The notes under the pieces were generated by a model. It did not search any database. It was not told the DNA's origin and was given only the letters and a program-made list of their open reading frames with translations. The translations under genes were made by a program, and so were the position numbers. A stretch of DNA of 64,000 bases from positions 1 through 64,000 of the forward strand of contig CAYNHF010000034.1 in NCBI GenBank assembly GCA_964397045.1, written 5' to 3'. Source of the DNA: CAYNHF01 sp964397045. GTDB taxonomy: Bacteria > Actinomycetota > Acidimicrobiia > Spongiisociales > UBA5794. This document shows, one piece after another, positions 34,775-43,092 of the stretch (within the stretch, counting starts at the first letter, position 1; every line of letters starts with the position of its first letter).

Positions 34775-35027
34775 TCGCCCTCAGTTCAGATCCGTCTACC
34801 GGGCCGACCGAGATCCGGCACCACCGGAGGATCCCATCCTCGGGACCATCTTCTCCGCAGAGATCGTCGTCGCGATGCGTCAGATAGCCTCGGATCTCCA
34901 GTGCAACGACGGCAGCCGAGGCAAATACGGGACCTACGGCTGCAGGCTCAACCGGTTCCTCGAACCCGGCCAGGGCCGACTTCGCAGAAACCGGAACCGA
35001 GGCCTCGCCACCAGGCTCCGAGCTCAA
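34743..35027 (-). CDS. Small hypothetical protein at the end of the Tad operon
   Basis: A possible 94-residue product starts at a TTG that overlaps the stop of the preceding gene (TTGA), the same junction type as one gene earlier. The sequence is acidic and rich in Gly/Ser/Pro/Val, with no membrane helix or recognised motif. It runs into the 18-bp duplication at its 3' end. The coupling is the main evidence, and it could be non-coding. Confidence 0.3.
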   Translation of the reverse strand: MSSEPGGEASVPVSAKSALAGFEEPVEPAAVGPVFASAAVVALEIRGYLTHRDDDLCGEDGPEDGILRWCRISVGPVDGSELRATSGPRSGVRP

Positions 35028-35449
35028 GGTGACCGAAACGCACGGGCGGTCGCACGTACCACGATCTCGATGGGCGGCGAGCCGCCGGGTTCGACCAGAC
35101 GCAGCAAGGTGAGGTCGAGCTGGGACCGCACGACCAAGTCAATGCCCCCTCCGGCGACGTCGATTTCGGCAGCCTCGCCACAGGCGAGGTCGCCGTGATC
35201 ATCCAGATAGCGACATGCCCGAATTGTTGCCTCGACCGGGTCCAGCAGCGGCTCCTCGATCCCCGCGTATACCGCCTCCACATCGATCGCAGTTGCCGCG
35301 GCGAGGGCGGCTCCCTCTGCCAAACCGGCCAGCCGCCGATGCTCGTCTACCACTCGCCAGAGCTCGAGGCTGATGCCGCTCAACACCAGCAGTACCACAG
35401 CTGCCACCACCACGAGCGCGGGACCGGCGAGACCCGCTTCCCTCGTCAA
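35024..35449 (-). CDS. TadE/TadG-like pseudopilin, minor
   Basis: The 141-residue protein has an N-terminal hydrophobic helix after a short basic leader (TREAG, then LAGPALVVVAAVVLLVLSG) and an extracellular remainder with one Cys pair (RACRYLDDHGDLACGE). The leader ends in Gly as in prepilin-peptidase substrates, but Ala occupies the position of the usual Glu at +5. The TTG at 35449 overlaps the stop of the previous gene; no better start is in frame near the helix. A minor pseudopilin of the Tad system is likely. Confidence 0.6.
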   Translation of the reverse strand: MTREAGLAGPALVVVAAVVLLVLSGISLELWRVVDEHRRLAGLAEGAALAAATAIDVEAVYAGIEEPLLDPVEATIRACRYLDDHGDLACGEAAEIDVAGGGIDLVVRSQLDLTLLRLVEPGGSPPIEIVVRATARAFRSP

Positions 35450-35871
35450 GGAAACGACCGGAAGTCGTCGACCCGCTCGCTGTGGCTTGCGCTCCAGGAC
35501 ACGTTTCCGACGGTCCCCGCAAGCGGAACGACAATGCCGGGAAGCTCGACCGTCACGGTGGCGGTGATCGACCGGCCGCGTCCCAGATCTCCCTCGACCC
35601 GGTAGGAAACACAGGAAACGGCACACCCGGGACCGGAAGACACATCTGTCGTACGAAGGATCTCCGCCACCAGCACCGCAGCTGCGGCGGAACCGGCCTC
35701 AAGATCAACCGAGCGAGCAACGGTGCGAGCAATGTCCTGCGCCAGCGTTCGACCCAACTCGGCGCGATCGAACCAGCGCGGCAGGCTCAAGGCGATGAGG
35801 GCCATCGGCAGGATCACCATCGCCATGCCGATCATCCAGGCCGCAGTGCCAAAGCCTCGCTCCCGCGTCAC
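35446..35871 (-). CDS. TadE-like pseudopilin, minor
   Basis: The 141-residue protein starts MTRERG followed by a hydrophobic helix (AAWMIGMAMVILPMALIALSL), then a soluble part with a Cys-containing loop (GPGCAVSCVSY). The Gly before the helix fits prepilin-peptidase processing, though position +5 is Ala instead of Glu. It overlaps the upstream TadE gene by 4 bp (ATGA). A minor pilin or assembly factor of the Tad pilus is inferred from context. Confidence 0.65.
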   Translation of the reverse strand: MTRERGFGTAAWMIGMAMVILPMALIALSLPRWFDRAELGRTLAQDIARTVARSVDLEAGSAAAAVLVAEILRTTDVSSGPGCAVSCVSYRVEGDLGRGRSITATVTVELPGIVVPLAGTVGNVSWSASHSERVDDFRSFP

Positions 35872-36323
35872 GGTTGCAGCTCGCGGGACCTGCGCTCGAC
35901 ACCGACGATCGACACCGGAGCGACTCCGCCGGCGAACCAGGGGACATGTGCCGAAACGGTCACAACGACATGATCACTCTCGAGCGTGCAGCGTACGTCT
36001 GCGTCGCGCCCGATCGACCCTCGCAACAGGCCGGACTCACCCCGCAATACAGCCTCGGCCGCCAGAGAGCATTCTGCTGCGTTGCCCTGGAGTGCCGCCG
36101 CCGAGCGTGCCCCCGCCGCGGCTGCGGCACGGACGGCGGCCGCTGTGTACTGCATGACAGCCAGGTTCCCGACCGCGAGGAGCGCCACCATCGTGAGCAC
36201 GACAGCCACAACCCACTCGACCACGGCCAGCCCGTTCTCGGATCCATCGCGATCAGGAGCCAGGGACGCCGCCGATGCCGAATGTCGCCCGGATCCACTC
36301 GATGACGTCGACCCCCAGGGCAC
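35868..36323 (-). CDS. tadE: TadE-like pseudopilin
   Basis: The 151-residue protein carries a TadE-type prepilin signature, ENG followed by LAVVEWVVAVVLTMVALLAV, with Glu at +5 of the predicted mature chain. The exported part contains two Cys (AAECSLA, DVRCTLE). The helix must be preceded by the leader, so the ATG at 36323 is kept even though it overlaps the flp gene by 71 nt. A CTG about 20 codons further in is the only alternative upstream of the processing site. Confidence 0.68.
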   Translation of the reverse strand: MPWGSTSSSGSGRHSASAASLAPDRDGSENGLAVVEWVVAVVLTMVALLAVGNLAVMQYTAAAVRAAAAAGARSAAALQGNAAECSLAAEAVLRGESGLLRGSIGRDADVRCTLESDHVVVTVSAHVPWFAGGVAPVSIVGVERRSRELQP

Positions 36324-36474
36324 TCATCGCCCCCCAGATTCCGAAGAGCACCAGCAACCCGACCGCGGCAATACCGATCGCTTCAGCCGTCTGAAAGCCG
36401 GCCTCAGCTCTTGCTGCAGACCGGGATTCCGATCGTCTGCTAGTCAGTTCTGCCAGCTGTGCCAATAGGAACAT
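36253..36474 (-). CDS. flp: Flp-type small pilin
   Basis: The 73-residue protein is the likely major pilin. A leader of about 26 residues ends in RAEAG, and the mature chain starts FQTAEAIGIAAVGLLVLFG, with Glu at +5 as in Flp pilins and a single hydrophobic helix. The ATG at 36474 has an AGGAGG site. It is reported here although it is buried within a longer open frame. It lies 19 nt after tadC, the only real gap in the operon core, and its strong ribosome-binding site fits high expression. Confidence 0.78.
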   Translation of the reverse strand: MFLLAQLAELTSRRSESRSAARAEAGFQTAEAIGIAAVGLLVLFGIWGAMSALGVDVIEWIRATFGIGGVPGS

Positions 36475-36493
36475 CACCACCTCCTGTGGTCGA

Positions 36494-37405
36494 TCACCCG
36501 AGCCCGCGCAGGACCATCCAGGGCAGCGGGGCGCCGACGAAGAGCAGCAGCACCGGTGCCAGGATCCCCACGATGGGCACGAGCATGAGAGCCCTCCCCT
36601 TGGTCGCAGCCCGCCGCAGGGCCTCTCGACGGTCATCTCGAACGTCATCGCTGAGCGCCAGGATGGAAGACGCCACGTCTGCGCCGTGTTCGTGTCCCGC
36701 AGCCAGCGTTCGGTAGCACCGCATCGCGTGGGGCTCGGGAGTCGTCTCAGCGATGCGGCGCAGCGCCTCCCCCAGGCTCATCCCGCCGTCGTGGAGTCGC
36801 AATGCCTCGCGCAATTCCCCCGCCACCTCACCGTGTGATCTGGCAACCAGCCTGCGGATTGCGGACGACACGCTGGCTCCAACTCGCAGCCGCACCGCCA
36901 GCAATTGCTCAACGCCGTACAGCTCGATTCGGATCACCGCTCTACGTTGCTCGATCAGCCGCTCCAGCCGACCTCTTCCGTACGCCACGGCGCCGCCGAT
37001 ACCGACCCCGATGAACAGCAACGTTCCCGCCGGTTCAAAGCCTCGACCGACGGCAAGAAACCCCGCGAGACCCCCCGCGGCCAGCGCCCCGAGGAGCCGC
37101 CGCATCCGATATTGCAGCACGCGGTCGGTCGGACTGACGCCACCCGACACGCCGGCCTGAACCAGCCGCAGATCGAGCGCCTCATCACCGATGCCGTCGA
37201 CCAACGTGGCGGTCTTCGCGAGCAGCTGTCGCGGGTTCGGCAGCTGCCACGGCGCAACATGATGCTCCGGCGGGAGTGCCAGCCGGCTCCTGCCCCACGC
37301 CAGATAGGGTCGGACCAGGATCCTGAGCGGGGGAGCCGGCCGCAGCAGGATGCGCATCGCAGCTGCTGCGGCGATCCCAGCCAGCATCGCGGCTATCAGC
37401 TTCAT
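36494..37405 (-). CDS. tadC: Tad platform protein TadC
   Basis: The 303-residue membrane protein has the type II secretion F domain in its C-terminal half (LYGVEQLLAVRLRVGASVSSAIRRL, seen as QLLAVRLRVGASV; then ALRLHDGGMSLGEALRRIAE). A C-terminal membrane helix pair (LMLVPIVGILAPVLLLFVG) and N-terminal helices complete it. TadB and TadC form the inner-membrane platform of the pilus. It overlaps tadB by 4 bp (ATGA). Confidence 0.85.
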   Translation of the reverse strand: MKLIAAMLAGIAAAAAMRILLRPAPPLRILVRPYLAWGRSRLALPPEHHVAPWQLPNPRQLLAKTATLVDGIGDEALDLRLVQAGVSGGVSPTDRVLQYRMRRLLGALAAGGLAGFLAVGRGFEPAGTLLFIGVGIGGAVAYGRGRLERLIEQRRAVIRIELYGVEQLLAVRLRVGASVSSAIRRLVARSHGEVAGELREALRLHDGGMSLGEALRRIAETTPEPHAMRCYRTLAAGHEHGADVASSILALSDDVRDDRREALRRAATKGRALMLVPIVGILAPVLLLFVGAPLPWMVLRGLG

Positions 37406-38286
37406 CGTGCAACGCGTCGCCGCGGTCGGCGCGGCTGCATCAAGCGGGGCTCGGTCGCCGTGCGGCCGAACCGGGTGAGCATCGCCAACCCGACTGCGCT
37501 GAGCACACCAGCCAGCACAATCACCATCGTGCCTGCCGGCGACGAGTAGAAGTCACGGAACGGTCCAGGCTGGGCGGTGAGGACTACCAGCACCGCCCAC
37601 GGAACCACGATCACCACGCGAGCATTGAGCCGCTGTTCCAGGCTGTTGGTGTCGATCTCCTCCGCGGTCCTGAGGTCCTTGGTGGTCGACTCCGCCAGGT
37701 CATGGAGCAGCGAAGGTATCAACGCGCCGCCCTTCTCGAGCGCGGTGATGAGTACCTCGATCACCCGATCCGACAGTGGATCGGCCAAATCGTCGCGGGT
37801 GAGCTCCAGCGCCACCCCGACACCGAACACGTCGGTCCGCGAAACGAAGCGGGTGAACGCAGGCCGCAGGGCCTCCGGCCCCTCGGACGGCAGATCCGCG
37901 AGCGCCGCAGGCAGAGTCCGACCGCTCCGCAACGAAGCGGCCAGGAACCGCAGGCCATCCGGCCAGGCCCTGGCTGCCTCGCCCAGCCTGCGAGCCCGCC
38001 GGCGGGCCACCTGCCACGACGGCACGCCCGCAGCCGCGAGTCCCACTACTCCTCCCAGGACGCGCGACCCTGTGATCGTGGTGCAGATGGACGCGGCGAC
38101 ACACCCAACCAGGAGAGAGATGACCACCCAGCCGATCGGATGGACCCCCAGGCCGGCCTGGCGTAGCCAGGTATGCATCCCGAAAGGTTTCCGCCGGCTC
38201 GGCATCCGGGCCGGTCGCACCCCGAGCAGAAGTCCGATTCCGAGGTAGGCCATCAAAGCTGCCGAGACACCGGCAAGCAGCCTCAC
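37402..38286 (-). CDS. tadB: Tad platform protein TadB
   Basis: The 294-residue protein contains an F domain (WPDGLRFLAASLRSGRTLPAALADL, in parts LRFLAASLRSGRTL; then ITALEKGGALIPSLLHDLAE) flanked by N-terminal and C-terminal membrane helices (VVIVVPWAVLVVLTA, MVIVLAGVLSAVGLAML). A GTG start overlaps the tadA stop by 4 bp. It acts with TadC as the membrane platform driven by the TadA ATPase. Confidence 0.85.
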   Translation of the reverse strand: MRLLAGVSAALMAYLGIGLLLGVRPARMPSRRKPFGMHTWLRQAGLGVHPIGWVVISLLVGCVAASICTTITGSRVLGGVVGLAAAGVPSWQVARRRARRLGEAARAWPDGLRFLAASLRSGRTLPAALADLPSEGPEALRPAFTRFVSRTDVFGVGVALELTRDDLADPLSDRVIEVLITALEKGGALIPSLLHDLAESTTKDLRTAEEIDTNSLEQRLNARVVIVVPWAVLVVLTAQPGPFRDFYSSPAGTMVIVLAGVLSAVGLAMLTRFGRTATEPRLMQPRRPRRRVAR

Positions 38287-39575
38287 AGCGGACTCACTCT
38301 GCCGGAACAGATCGCCTTCAGGTCATCCACCCCGGCGACCTGCTCGACGTGGGCCCTGAGTCGTTCTGCCGGCAAGAGCCCGGTCCACTCGAGATCCGCG
38401 TCCATGTCGCGGCGCAAAAAGATGGGAGTGATTTCGAAGCCGTTCTCGGCATCCGAGGAAACACTGCCGATCTCCAGCGTCCGCCTTCGTACCGAACCCG
38501 AGGCATCCGTGCCGGCATCGCGTCCCAGATGGACCACCAGATCGATGCTGGCGGCGAAGACCCGCCGCACCACCGGCTCAACCACGTTCTCGCCTGCCAT
38601 CATCGCGGCTCCGACGAGCGCGGCGAGCGCGTCAGCCGCCGAGTTGGCGTGCACCGTACAAGCGAAGCCGCACCCGGCGTTGGCCGCCCGCGTTAATTCG
38701 AAGGCCTCTGCACCACGAACCTCCCCGACGACAATGCGGTCCGGTCGCATCGCCAGCACGAGCTTGACGAGCGCCCGCACCGACACCTCACCCGCTCCGT
38801 CGAGCCCGGGAGGGCGCGCCTCGTAGTAGCTGCTGTGCGGACTGAGAGGCACCTGAAGTTCACGGACCTCCTCCACACAACGAACGCAGTGGTCGGCAGG
38901 AACCGCCGCCAGCATTGCCGCCAGCAGCGAGGTCTTGCCGGCCCCTGGTGGTCCGGAGATGAGTATGGAGGTGGTTGCCTGAGCAGTGGCCCACAAGAAA
39001 CCGGCCGCGGCGGCGCTGAGCGAGCCCTTCTCGACCAGGAAAGGCAGCGTCTCGCGGCGCAGCGCATAGCGACGAATCGTTGCCGAGGGACGGTCCGAGA
39101 CGGGAGGGATCACCGCCGTCAGCCGCGCCGAACCTTCGAGCACGCGCGCCTGGACGATGGGACTTGCAGTATCGAGGTGCCGATCGGTGGCGGACAGCAG
39201 CTTCGACAGCACTCGCGACATTTCGTCGACAGTCGTCACCTCCCCCGGCGACCGGAGGCTGCCGTTGCCGTCGATGTACGTGACCCGGTCACCCTCGATG
39301 AAGATCTCCTCCACCCCGACCTCCGCCAGCAGGCCGGCGAGAGGGCCGAGATCAGTGATCGACCGCAGGAGGCGTTCTTCGGTCTGCCGGGGGTTGTGGA
39401 GGACGGCCCCCGCATGGGTTCCCGACTCCGCTGCGGTCTGGTAGTCCGTGACCGCCTGGCGGACGCAGGCCGCGATCTGGGTGCTCTCGCCGGATACATC
39501 GAGCTGCTGTAGCTCGATCTGGCGAAGGACGCGGATGCGGATGGTCTCGAACGCACTCTCGCTCTTCATCGTCAT
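38283..39575 (-). CDS. tadA: Tad secretion ATPase TadA (CpaF)
   Basis: The 430-residue hexameric ATPase powers pilus assembly. It shows an N-terminal all-alpha region, the EIFIEGDRVTYIDGNG block and Walker A GPPGAGKTS. A Walker B-type segment (RPDRIVVGEVRGAEAFELTRAANAG, seen as DRIVVGEVRGAEA) and a His-box region (GFACTVHANSAADAL) follow. ATG at 39575 is chosen because it overlaps the tadZ stop by 4 bp; a longer upstream extension overlaps tadZ and is not conserved-looking. Confidence 0.92.
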   Translation of the reverse strand: MTMKSESAFETIRIRVLRQIELQQLDVSGESTQIAACVRQAVTDYQTAAESGTHAGAVLHNPRQTEERLLRSITDLGPLAGLLAEVGVEEIFIEGDRVTYIDGNGSLRSPGEVTTVDEMSRVLSKLLSATDRHLDTASPIVQARVLEGSARLTAVIPPVSDRPSATIRRYALRRETLPFLVEKGSLSAAAAGFLWATAQATTSILISGPPGAGKTSLLAAMLAAVPADHCVRCVEEVRELQVPLSPHSSYYEARPPGLDGAGEVSVRALVKLVLAMRPDRIVVGEVRGAEAFELTRAANAGCGFACTVHANSAADALAALVGAAMMAGENVVEPVVRRVFAASIDLVVHLGRDAGTDASGSVRRRTLEIGSVSSDAENGFEITPIFLRRDMDADLEWTGLLPAERLRAHVEQVAGVDDLKAICSGRVSPL

Positions 39576-40741
39576 ATTGAGACATCGATCATCAGCGCGG
39601 ACGCGATGCGGCGGGTAGCCCTTCGCATCGACCCCCGCACGGGAATCGAAGCCCGCCACGCGGCGGCCGCGACGCGACGATCAACCCCAACCGCGGTGAT
39701 CGAAGTGAAATCATGGTTTCGTCCGACCTCGCGCTCGAGGTCCAGACGCGCCTTGACCCCACCGGGGCAGCGGTTCAACACAAGGTGAATCCGCGTTCCC
39801 GCCACCAGATCTCGACTCTGCCCGAGCCAGTCGATGGTGCGCCGCACCCCGACCGGGTCCGCGGTTGCTGCAACGACTACCTCGTCAGCGAGCGCGAGCA
39901 CCGATCGGCTCGCTCCGAAGCGAGGTGGCCCGATGCTCGGAAGTTCGGTGATGGTGGACCCGACGTTCACGATCGTCACCCGGTCCGCTCGGAGCGCAAG
40001 CAGGAGCTCCGCCAGCTCAGTGCTGCGCACCGCCTGCCACCGAGATGCGTCCGGTATCCCACCGATGACCTCGCACTCGAGGTGCTGGTGGCGGAGGAAC
40101 TCGCCGCGCAGAGCTTCGTTGTGGAGCACCCGGTCGCATGCGGTGTGCAGATTTGGATGGAGCGGAAGACCGAGACGCTGCGTCACTGCGGGATGTTCGG
40201 TGTCTCCGTCAACCAGCACCACAGGAGAAGTCACCGCCAGCGCGGACGCAAGCGCGATCGCGACTTCGGTCGCTCCGCATCCGCCGGCAGCCCCGGTGAC
40301 CGCGACGATGGGACGAGCCGCAGCCACCCTGCCGGCTTCAGGGGCCGCGGTCGCCGCAGTCGCAGCCGCATCGACCGAAGGGGCGACCTCGAGCATGGCA
40401 GTCACCAGATCAGAAGCAGTTGCCGGGGAGGCCACCACAACGTCAACCCCGTACGACCGGAGCAGATCGGCGCCGGCTTCCCCTCCGTCCGTGGGGTCGT
40501 AAACCCCCACGATCCGGACTCCACGGCGGTGCAGTCGCGTCACCAACAGGGGACTCAGAAACGAGGTGACGTCGTCGACGAAGAGGATGTCATACGCCGC
40601 ATCGACAGCAGATTCAGGCGATACCGCATACCCGCGAACCATCGCCCCGCCGTGGTCGGCAACGAATTGATGCAAGTCGTGCGCCCACTGCCTGGTGGAA
40701 TGGGTCAACATGATGACAGGGTCGAGCCCCTCAATCGTCAT
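39572..40741 (-). CDS. tadZ: TadZ/CpaE-like protein with altered Walker A
   Basis: The 389-residue protein pairs an N-terminal receiver-like domain (YDILFVDDVTSFLSPLLVTRL, then VRIVGVYDPTDGG) with a C-terminal MinD/ParA-like domain (IVAVTGAAGGCGATEVAIALAS, in parts; VVLVDGDTEHPAVTQRLG). TadZ positions the Tad machine at the pole or membrane. The nucleotide loop reads GAAGGCGATE, without the Lys-Thr of the normal GGxGKT, so ATP hydrolysis is doubtful. It overlaps cpaB by 11 bp. Confidence 0.82.
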   Translation of the reverse strand: MTIEGLDPVIMLTHSTRQWAHDLHQFVADHGGAMVRGYAVSPESAVDAAYDILFVDDVTSFLSPLLVTRLHRRGVRIVGVYDPTDGGEAGADLLRSYGVDVVVASPATASDLVTAMLEVAPSVDAAATAATAAPEAGRVAAARPIVAVTGAAGGCGATEVAIALASALAVTSPVVLVDGDTEHPAVTQRLGLPLHPNLHTACDRVLHNEALRGEFLRHQHLECEVIGGIPDASRWQAVRSTELAELLLALRADRVTIVNVGSTITELPSIGPPRFGASRSVLALADEVVVAATADPVGVRRTIDWLGQSRDLVAGTRIHLVLNRCPGGVKARLDLEREVGRNHDFTSITAVGVDRRVAAAAWRASIPVRGSMRRATRRIASALMIDVSI

Positions 40742-41462
40742 GGACGCGAGCCTCTGGTTCCGGATAGACCGCTTGCAGATCGGCCGCAGGGGCTCCGGTC
40801 GCGCGCACCAAGCGCACTTCGGTTCGGCTCAGCGCCCATGCCACCCGCAGACTGGTGGGTGCGTCGACTTCGACGCTCACCGCCGTTGACCCCGTGGGGG
40901 ACTGGCCGGGCGACACGATGCCCACGACATCGACCCCGGTGGCCACGAAAGACGCCAGACCATCGACCACCACAACGACGTCCACCACGTCACCGCGAAC
41001 GAGACCCTTGCCGACCCCATCGGTGCTTGCGATCGGGATGCTCATGGTCCGCTCACCGGACACACCGTGCGCGTCTGTCAGGTCGACCGCACTCAGGAGC
41101 GAAGACGCAGGAAGGTAGCGGGCGGCCACCAGGCCCTGCTGCGCCGCGACCTCGAGTTCCTCCGCGGTGATCGCAGCGTCGGTGAGTCCGGTGGAGGGAC
41201 CTCTGGCGGTCACCATGCCGACATGCTCTGCGGCGATAAGGTCACCGGCCGCGACGTCGGACAGCATCACCGGGAGCTCCACCACAATCTCGCGATCGCG
41301 CAGTACCGCCAGCATCGCCAGGAAGGCGAGCAGACCGGCAGCCACCATCACGAAGTGGGTGAGTGACCAGCGCGGTCGCCACCTGGTTCCTCGCGCCGCA
41401 AAACGACCTGACCGGCTCTTGGAGCCGGGTGCCGTGTCGGGCGCGGCGCGCGACACCGTCAT
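40731..41462 (-). CDS. cpaB: CpaB/RcpC-like SAF-domain protein
   Basis: The 243-residue protein has a basic cytoplasmic N-terminus, one membrane helix (about 36-56) and a SAF domain (VELPVMLSDVAAGDLIAAEHV, then ARYLPASSLLSAVDLTD). A CpaB C-terminal domain with GERTMSIPIASTDGVGKGLVRGDVVDVVVVVDG, in shorter blocks, follows. CpaB proteins connect the Tad platform with the cell envelope. It starts the structural part of the operon, 76 nt after the BldC-like gene. Confidence 0.82.
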   Translation of the reverse strand: MTVSRAAPDTAPGSKSRSGRFAARGTRWRPRWSLTHFVMVAAGLLAFLAMLAVLRDREIVVELPVMLSDVAAGDLIAAEHVGMVTARGPSTGLTDAAITAEELEVAAQQGLVAARYLPASSLLSAVDLTDAHGVSGERTMSIPIASTDGVGKGLVRGDVVDVVVVVDGLASFVATGVDVVGIVSPGQSPTGSTAVSVEVDAPTSLRVAWALSRTEVRLVRATGAPAADLQAVYPEPEARVHDD

Positions 41463-41538
41463 ATCAGTGGGATACCTCCTGTTACGGGATGCCCGAGGAC
41501 ACCCACGATCGGTCTCGCCCGACAGCCGGGCGGATCAG

Positions 41539-41781
41539 CTAGAGCTGTGCTTGTTCCGTGTCTTCGATGTCTTCGGCTTCCTCACCCGCCACTACGGGGA
41601 AGCCCTTCAGCCACTCGAGCACCTCTTCGCGGAAGAATCGAAACGTCCTGCCACCGGGCAACCGATAGGCGGGAATCTGCCCTTCACGGGCCATCCGTCG
41701 GACGATCTGCACATTCATCCCGAGCATGTCGGCCACCATCGCCGAGTCCATCACCTCGGGGTATTCGACAGCCTTGCTCAT
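41539..41781 (-). CDS. BldC-like / excisionase-type DNA-binding protein
   Basis: The 80-residue protein is a single MerR-like winged helix of the helix-turn-helix 17 type: VMDSAMVADMLGMNVQIVRRMAREGQIPAYRLPGGRTFRFFREEVLEWL, visible as ADMLGMNVQIVRRMAREG and IPAYRLPGGRTFRF. An acidic tail follows. Such BldC-like proteins are regulators in actinobacteria. Its position as first gene before the Tad genes suggests control of the pilus operon. GAGGAGAGG is its ribosome-binding site. Confidence 0.82.
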   Translation of the reverse strand: MSKAVEYPEVMDSAMVADMLGMNVQIVRRMAREGQIPAYRLPGGRTFRFFREEVLEWLKGFPVVAGEEAEDIEDTEQAQL

Positions 41782-41810
41782 GTCCTCTCCTCGAGTCGTC
41801 TTCTAGCGGT

Positions 41811-41838
41811 ATTTTACACCATATGAGGGTCATGTGAA
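41811..41838 (-). promoter_or_regulatory. Promoter of the Tad operon regulator
   Basis: On the minus strand TTCACA (41838-41833), a 16-nt spacer and TAAAAT (41816-41811) precede the BldC-like gene by about 30 nt. It is one of the few AT-rich, leadered promoters in this window. Confidence 0.5.
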
Positions 41839-41952
41839 GTAGCTTGAAGGCGATTCTGTCCGGCATCAACCGAAGCTGCATGGCCCGCGTCCGTTGCCGA
41901 AGCAGTGGATCGAGACAGTGAATTCGATAGTCAAAGGGACGTGACACCTGGC

Positions 41953-41958
41953 TACCAT
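41953..41958 (+). promoter_or_regulatory. -10 element (TACCAT) of purC, leaderless
   Basis: TACCAT lies 7 nt before the purC GTG start. No ribosome-binding site is present. Confidence 0.5.
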
Positions 41959-41965
41959 CCCGGCC

Positions 41966-42853
41966 GTGCAAGCGCTAGCGCACCTCGGTTCGGGGAAAGT
42001 CCGCGAGATCTACGAGGTCGATGAGGACCGACTGCTGTTGGTCGCGACGGATCGAATCTCGGCTTTCGACGTGGTGCTCGATACTCCCGTCACCCACAAG
42101 GGCCGAGTCTTGACCGGCTTGTCCGTGCACTGGTTCGACACCCTCGGCACTCCGCATCATCTGCTGTCCGTGGATCCGGCAGCTGTTCCAGGCGCAACGC
42201 AGGCAGATAGGGACTACCTCGCAGGTCGGATGATGCTGGTGCGTCGCGCCCGGGTGATCCCGATGGAATGTGTGGTGCGCGGCTACCTGTACGGCTCGTC
42301 CTGGGCGGAGTACCGCACCGGGGGTGGGCCCACAACCGAACACCTGCCCGCCGGACTCGACCAGGCGTCACGTCTCGAGACTCCGCTATTCACCCCAGCC
42401 ACGAAGGCCAGCGACGGGCACGACCAGAATCTCACCGAGCGTGACGCGAGAGAGTTCGTCGGTCCGGAGCGCTACGAACAGTTGCGCCGGCTGAGCCTGG
42501 ATCTTTACGAACAAGGTGCCGCCTACGCAGCAGAGCGCGGCATCATCCTGGCAGACACCAAGTTCGAGTTCGGACTAGTCGGAGCAGAGTTGATCCTCAT
42601 CGACGAGGCTCTAACTCCGGATTCGTCGCGCTATTGGCCTGCCGACACCTGGGCTCCGGGCCGGTCGATGCCTTCCCTCGACAAACAGCCGGTGCGCGAC
42701 TGGCTAGAAGAGCAGCCGTGGGACAAGACCCCACCCGCCCCTCCGCTGCCCGCCGCGGTCTCCGCCGATACGACCCGGCGTTACGTCTCGGCCTACGAGC
42801 AGCTGACCGGCGAACCGTTCAATGCGTATCTCGCCAGGACGGGAGTGACATGA
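41966..42853 (+). CDS. purC: SAICAR synthetase
   Basis: The 295-residue enzyme joins CAIR and aspartate with ATP. Motifs: LGSGKVREIYEVDEDRLLLVATDRISAFDVVL in shorter blocks, GRMMLVRRARVIPMECVVRGYLYGS in parts, then ILADTKFEFGL and LIDEALTPDSSRYWP. The length and layout match the larger actinobacterial/eukaryotic-like PurC. First gene of the coupled block purC-S-Q-L. The GTG at 41966 starts the family N-terminus. Confidence 0.97.
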   Translation: MQALAHLGSGKVREIYEVDEDRLLLVATDRISAFDVVLDTPVTHKGRVLTGLSVHWFDTLGTPHHLLSVDPAAVPGATQADRDYLAGRMMLVRRARVIPMECVVRGYLYGSSWAEYRTGGGPTTEHLPAGLDQASRLETPLFTPATKASDGHDQNLTERDAREFVGPERYEQLRRLSLDLYEQGAAYAAERGIILADTKFEFGLVGAELILIDEALTPDSSRYWPADTWAPGRSMPSLDKQPVRDWLEEQPWDKTPPAPPLPAAVSADTTRRYVSAYEQLTGEPFNAYLARTGVT

Positions 42854-43092
42854 GGTTCCGAGTAGCGATCAGCCGGCGCGCAGGGCTGCGAGATCCCGAA
42901 GGGGTCGCCACCCTGCGAGCGGTTCGCGACCTCGGCTACGGCACCGTCGCGGAGGTCCACTTCGGCCGCATCATCACCATCGACATCGAAGGCGAAGACC
43001 CGACAAGCGCTCGCGACTCGGTGGTGGAGATGTGCGAGCGGCTCCTGGCCAACCCGGTGATCGAGGACTACACGGTGGAGCTCGTCGAGTGA
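42850..43092 (+). CDS. purS: FGAM synthase small subunit PurS
   Basis: The 80-residue protein bridges PurL and PurQ for ammonia transfer. It shows the PurS pattern: FRVAISRRAGLRDPEGVATLRAV, in parts, then GYGTVAEVHFGRIITIDIEGED and a C-terminal CERLLANPVIEDYTVELVE. The ATG overlaps the purC stop by 4 bp. It is shorter than a longer frame around it, whose upstream part belongs to purC in another phase. Confidence 0.94.
   Translation: MRFRVAISRRAGLRDPEGVATLRAVRDLGYGTVAEVHFGRIITIDIEGEDPTSARDSVVEMCERLLANPVIEDYTVELVE

Noticed and set aside
39713..41170. Plus-strand open frame (485 codons) opposite tadZ and cpaB
   Set aside because: It is an antisense shadow of two coupled Tad genes, with no domain and low-complexity Arg/Pro/His-rich sequence.
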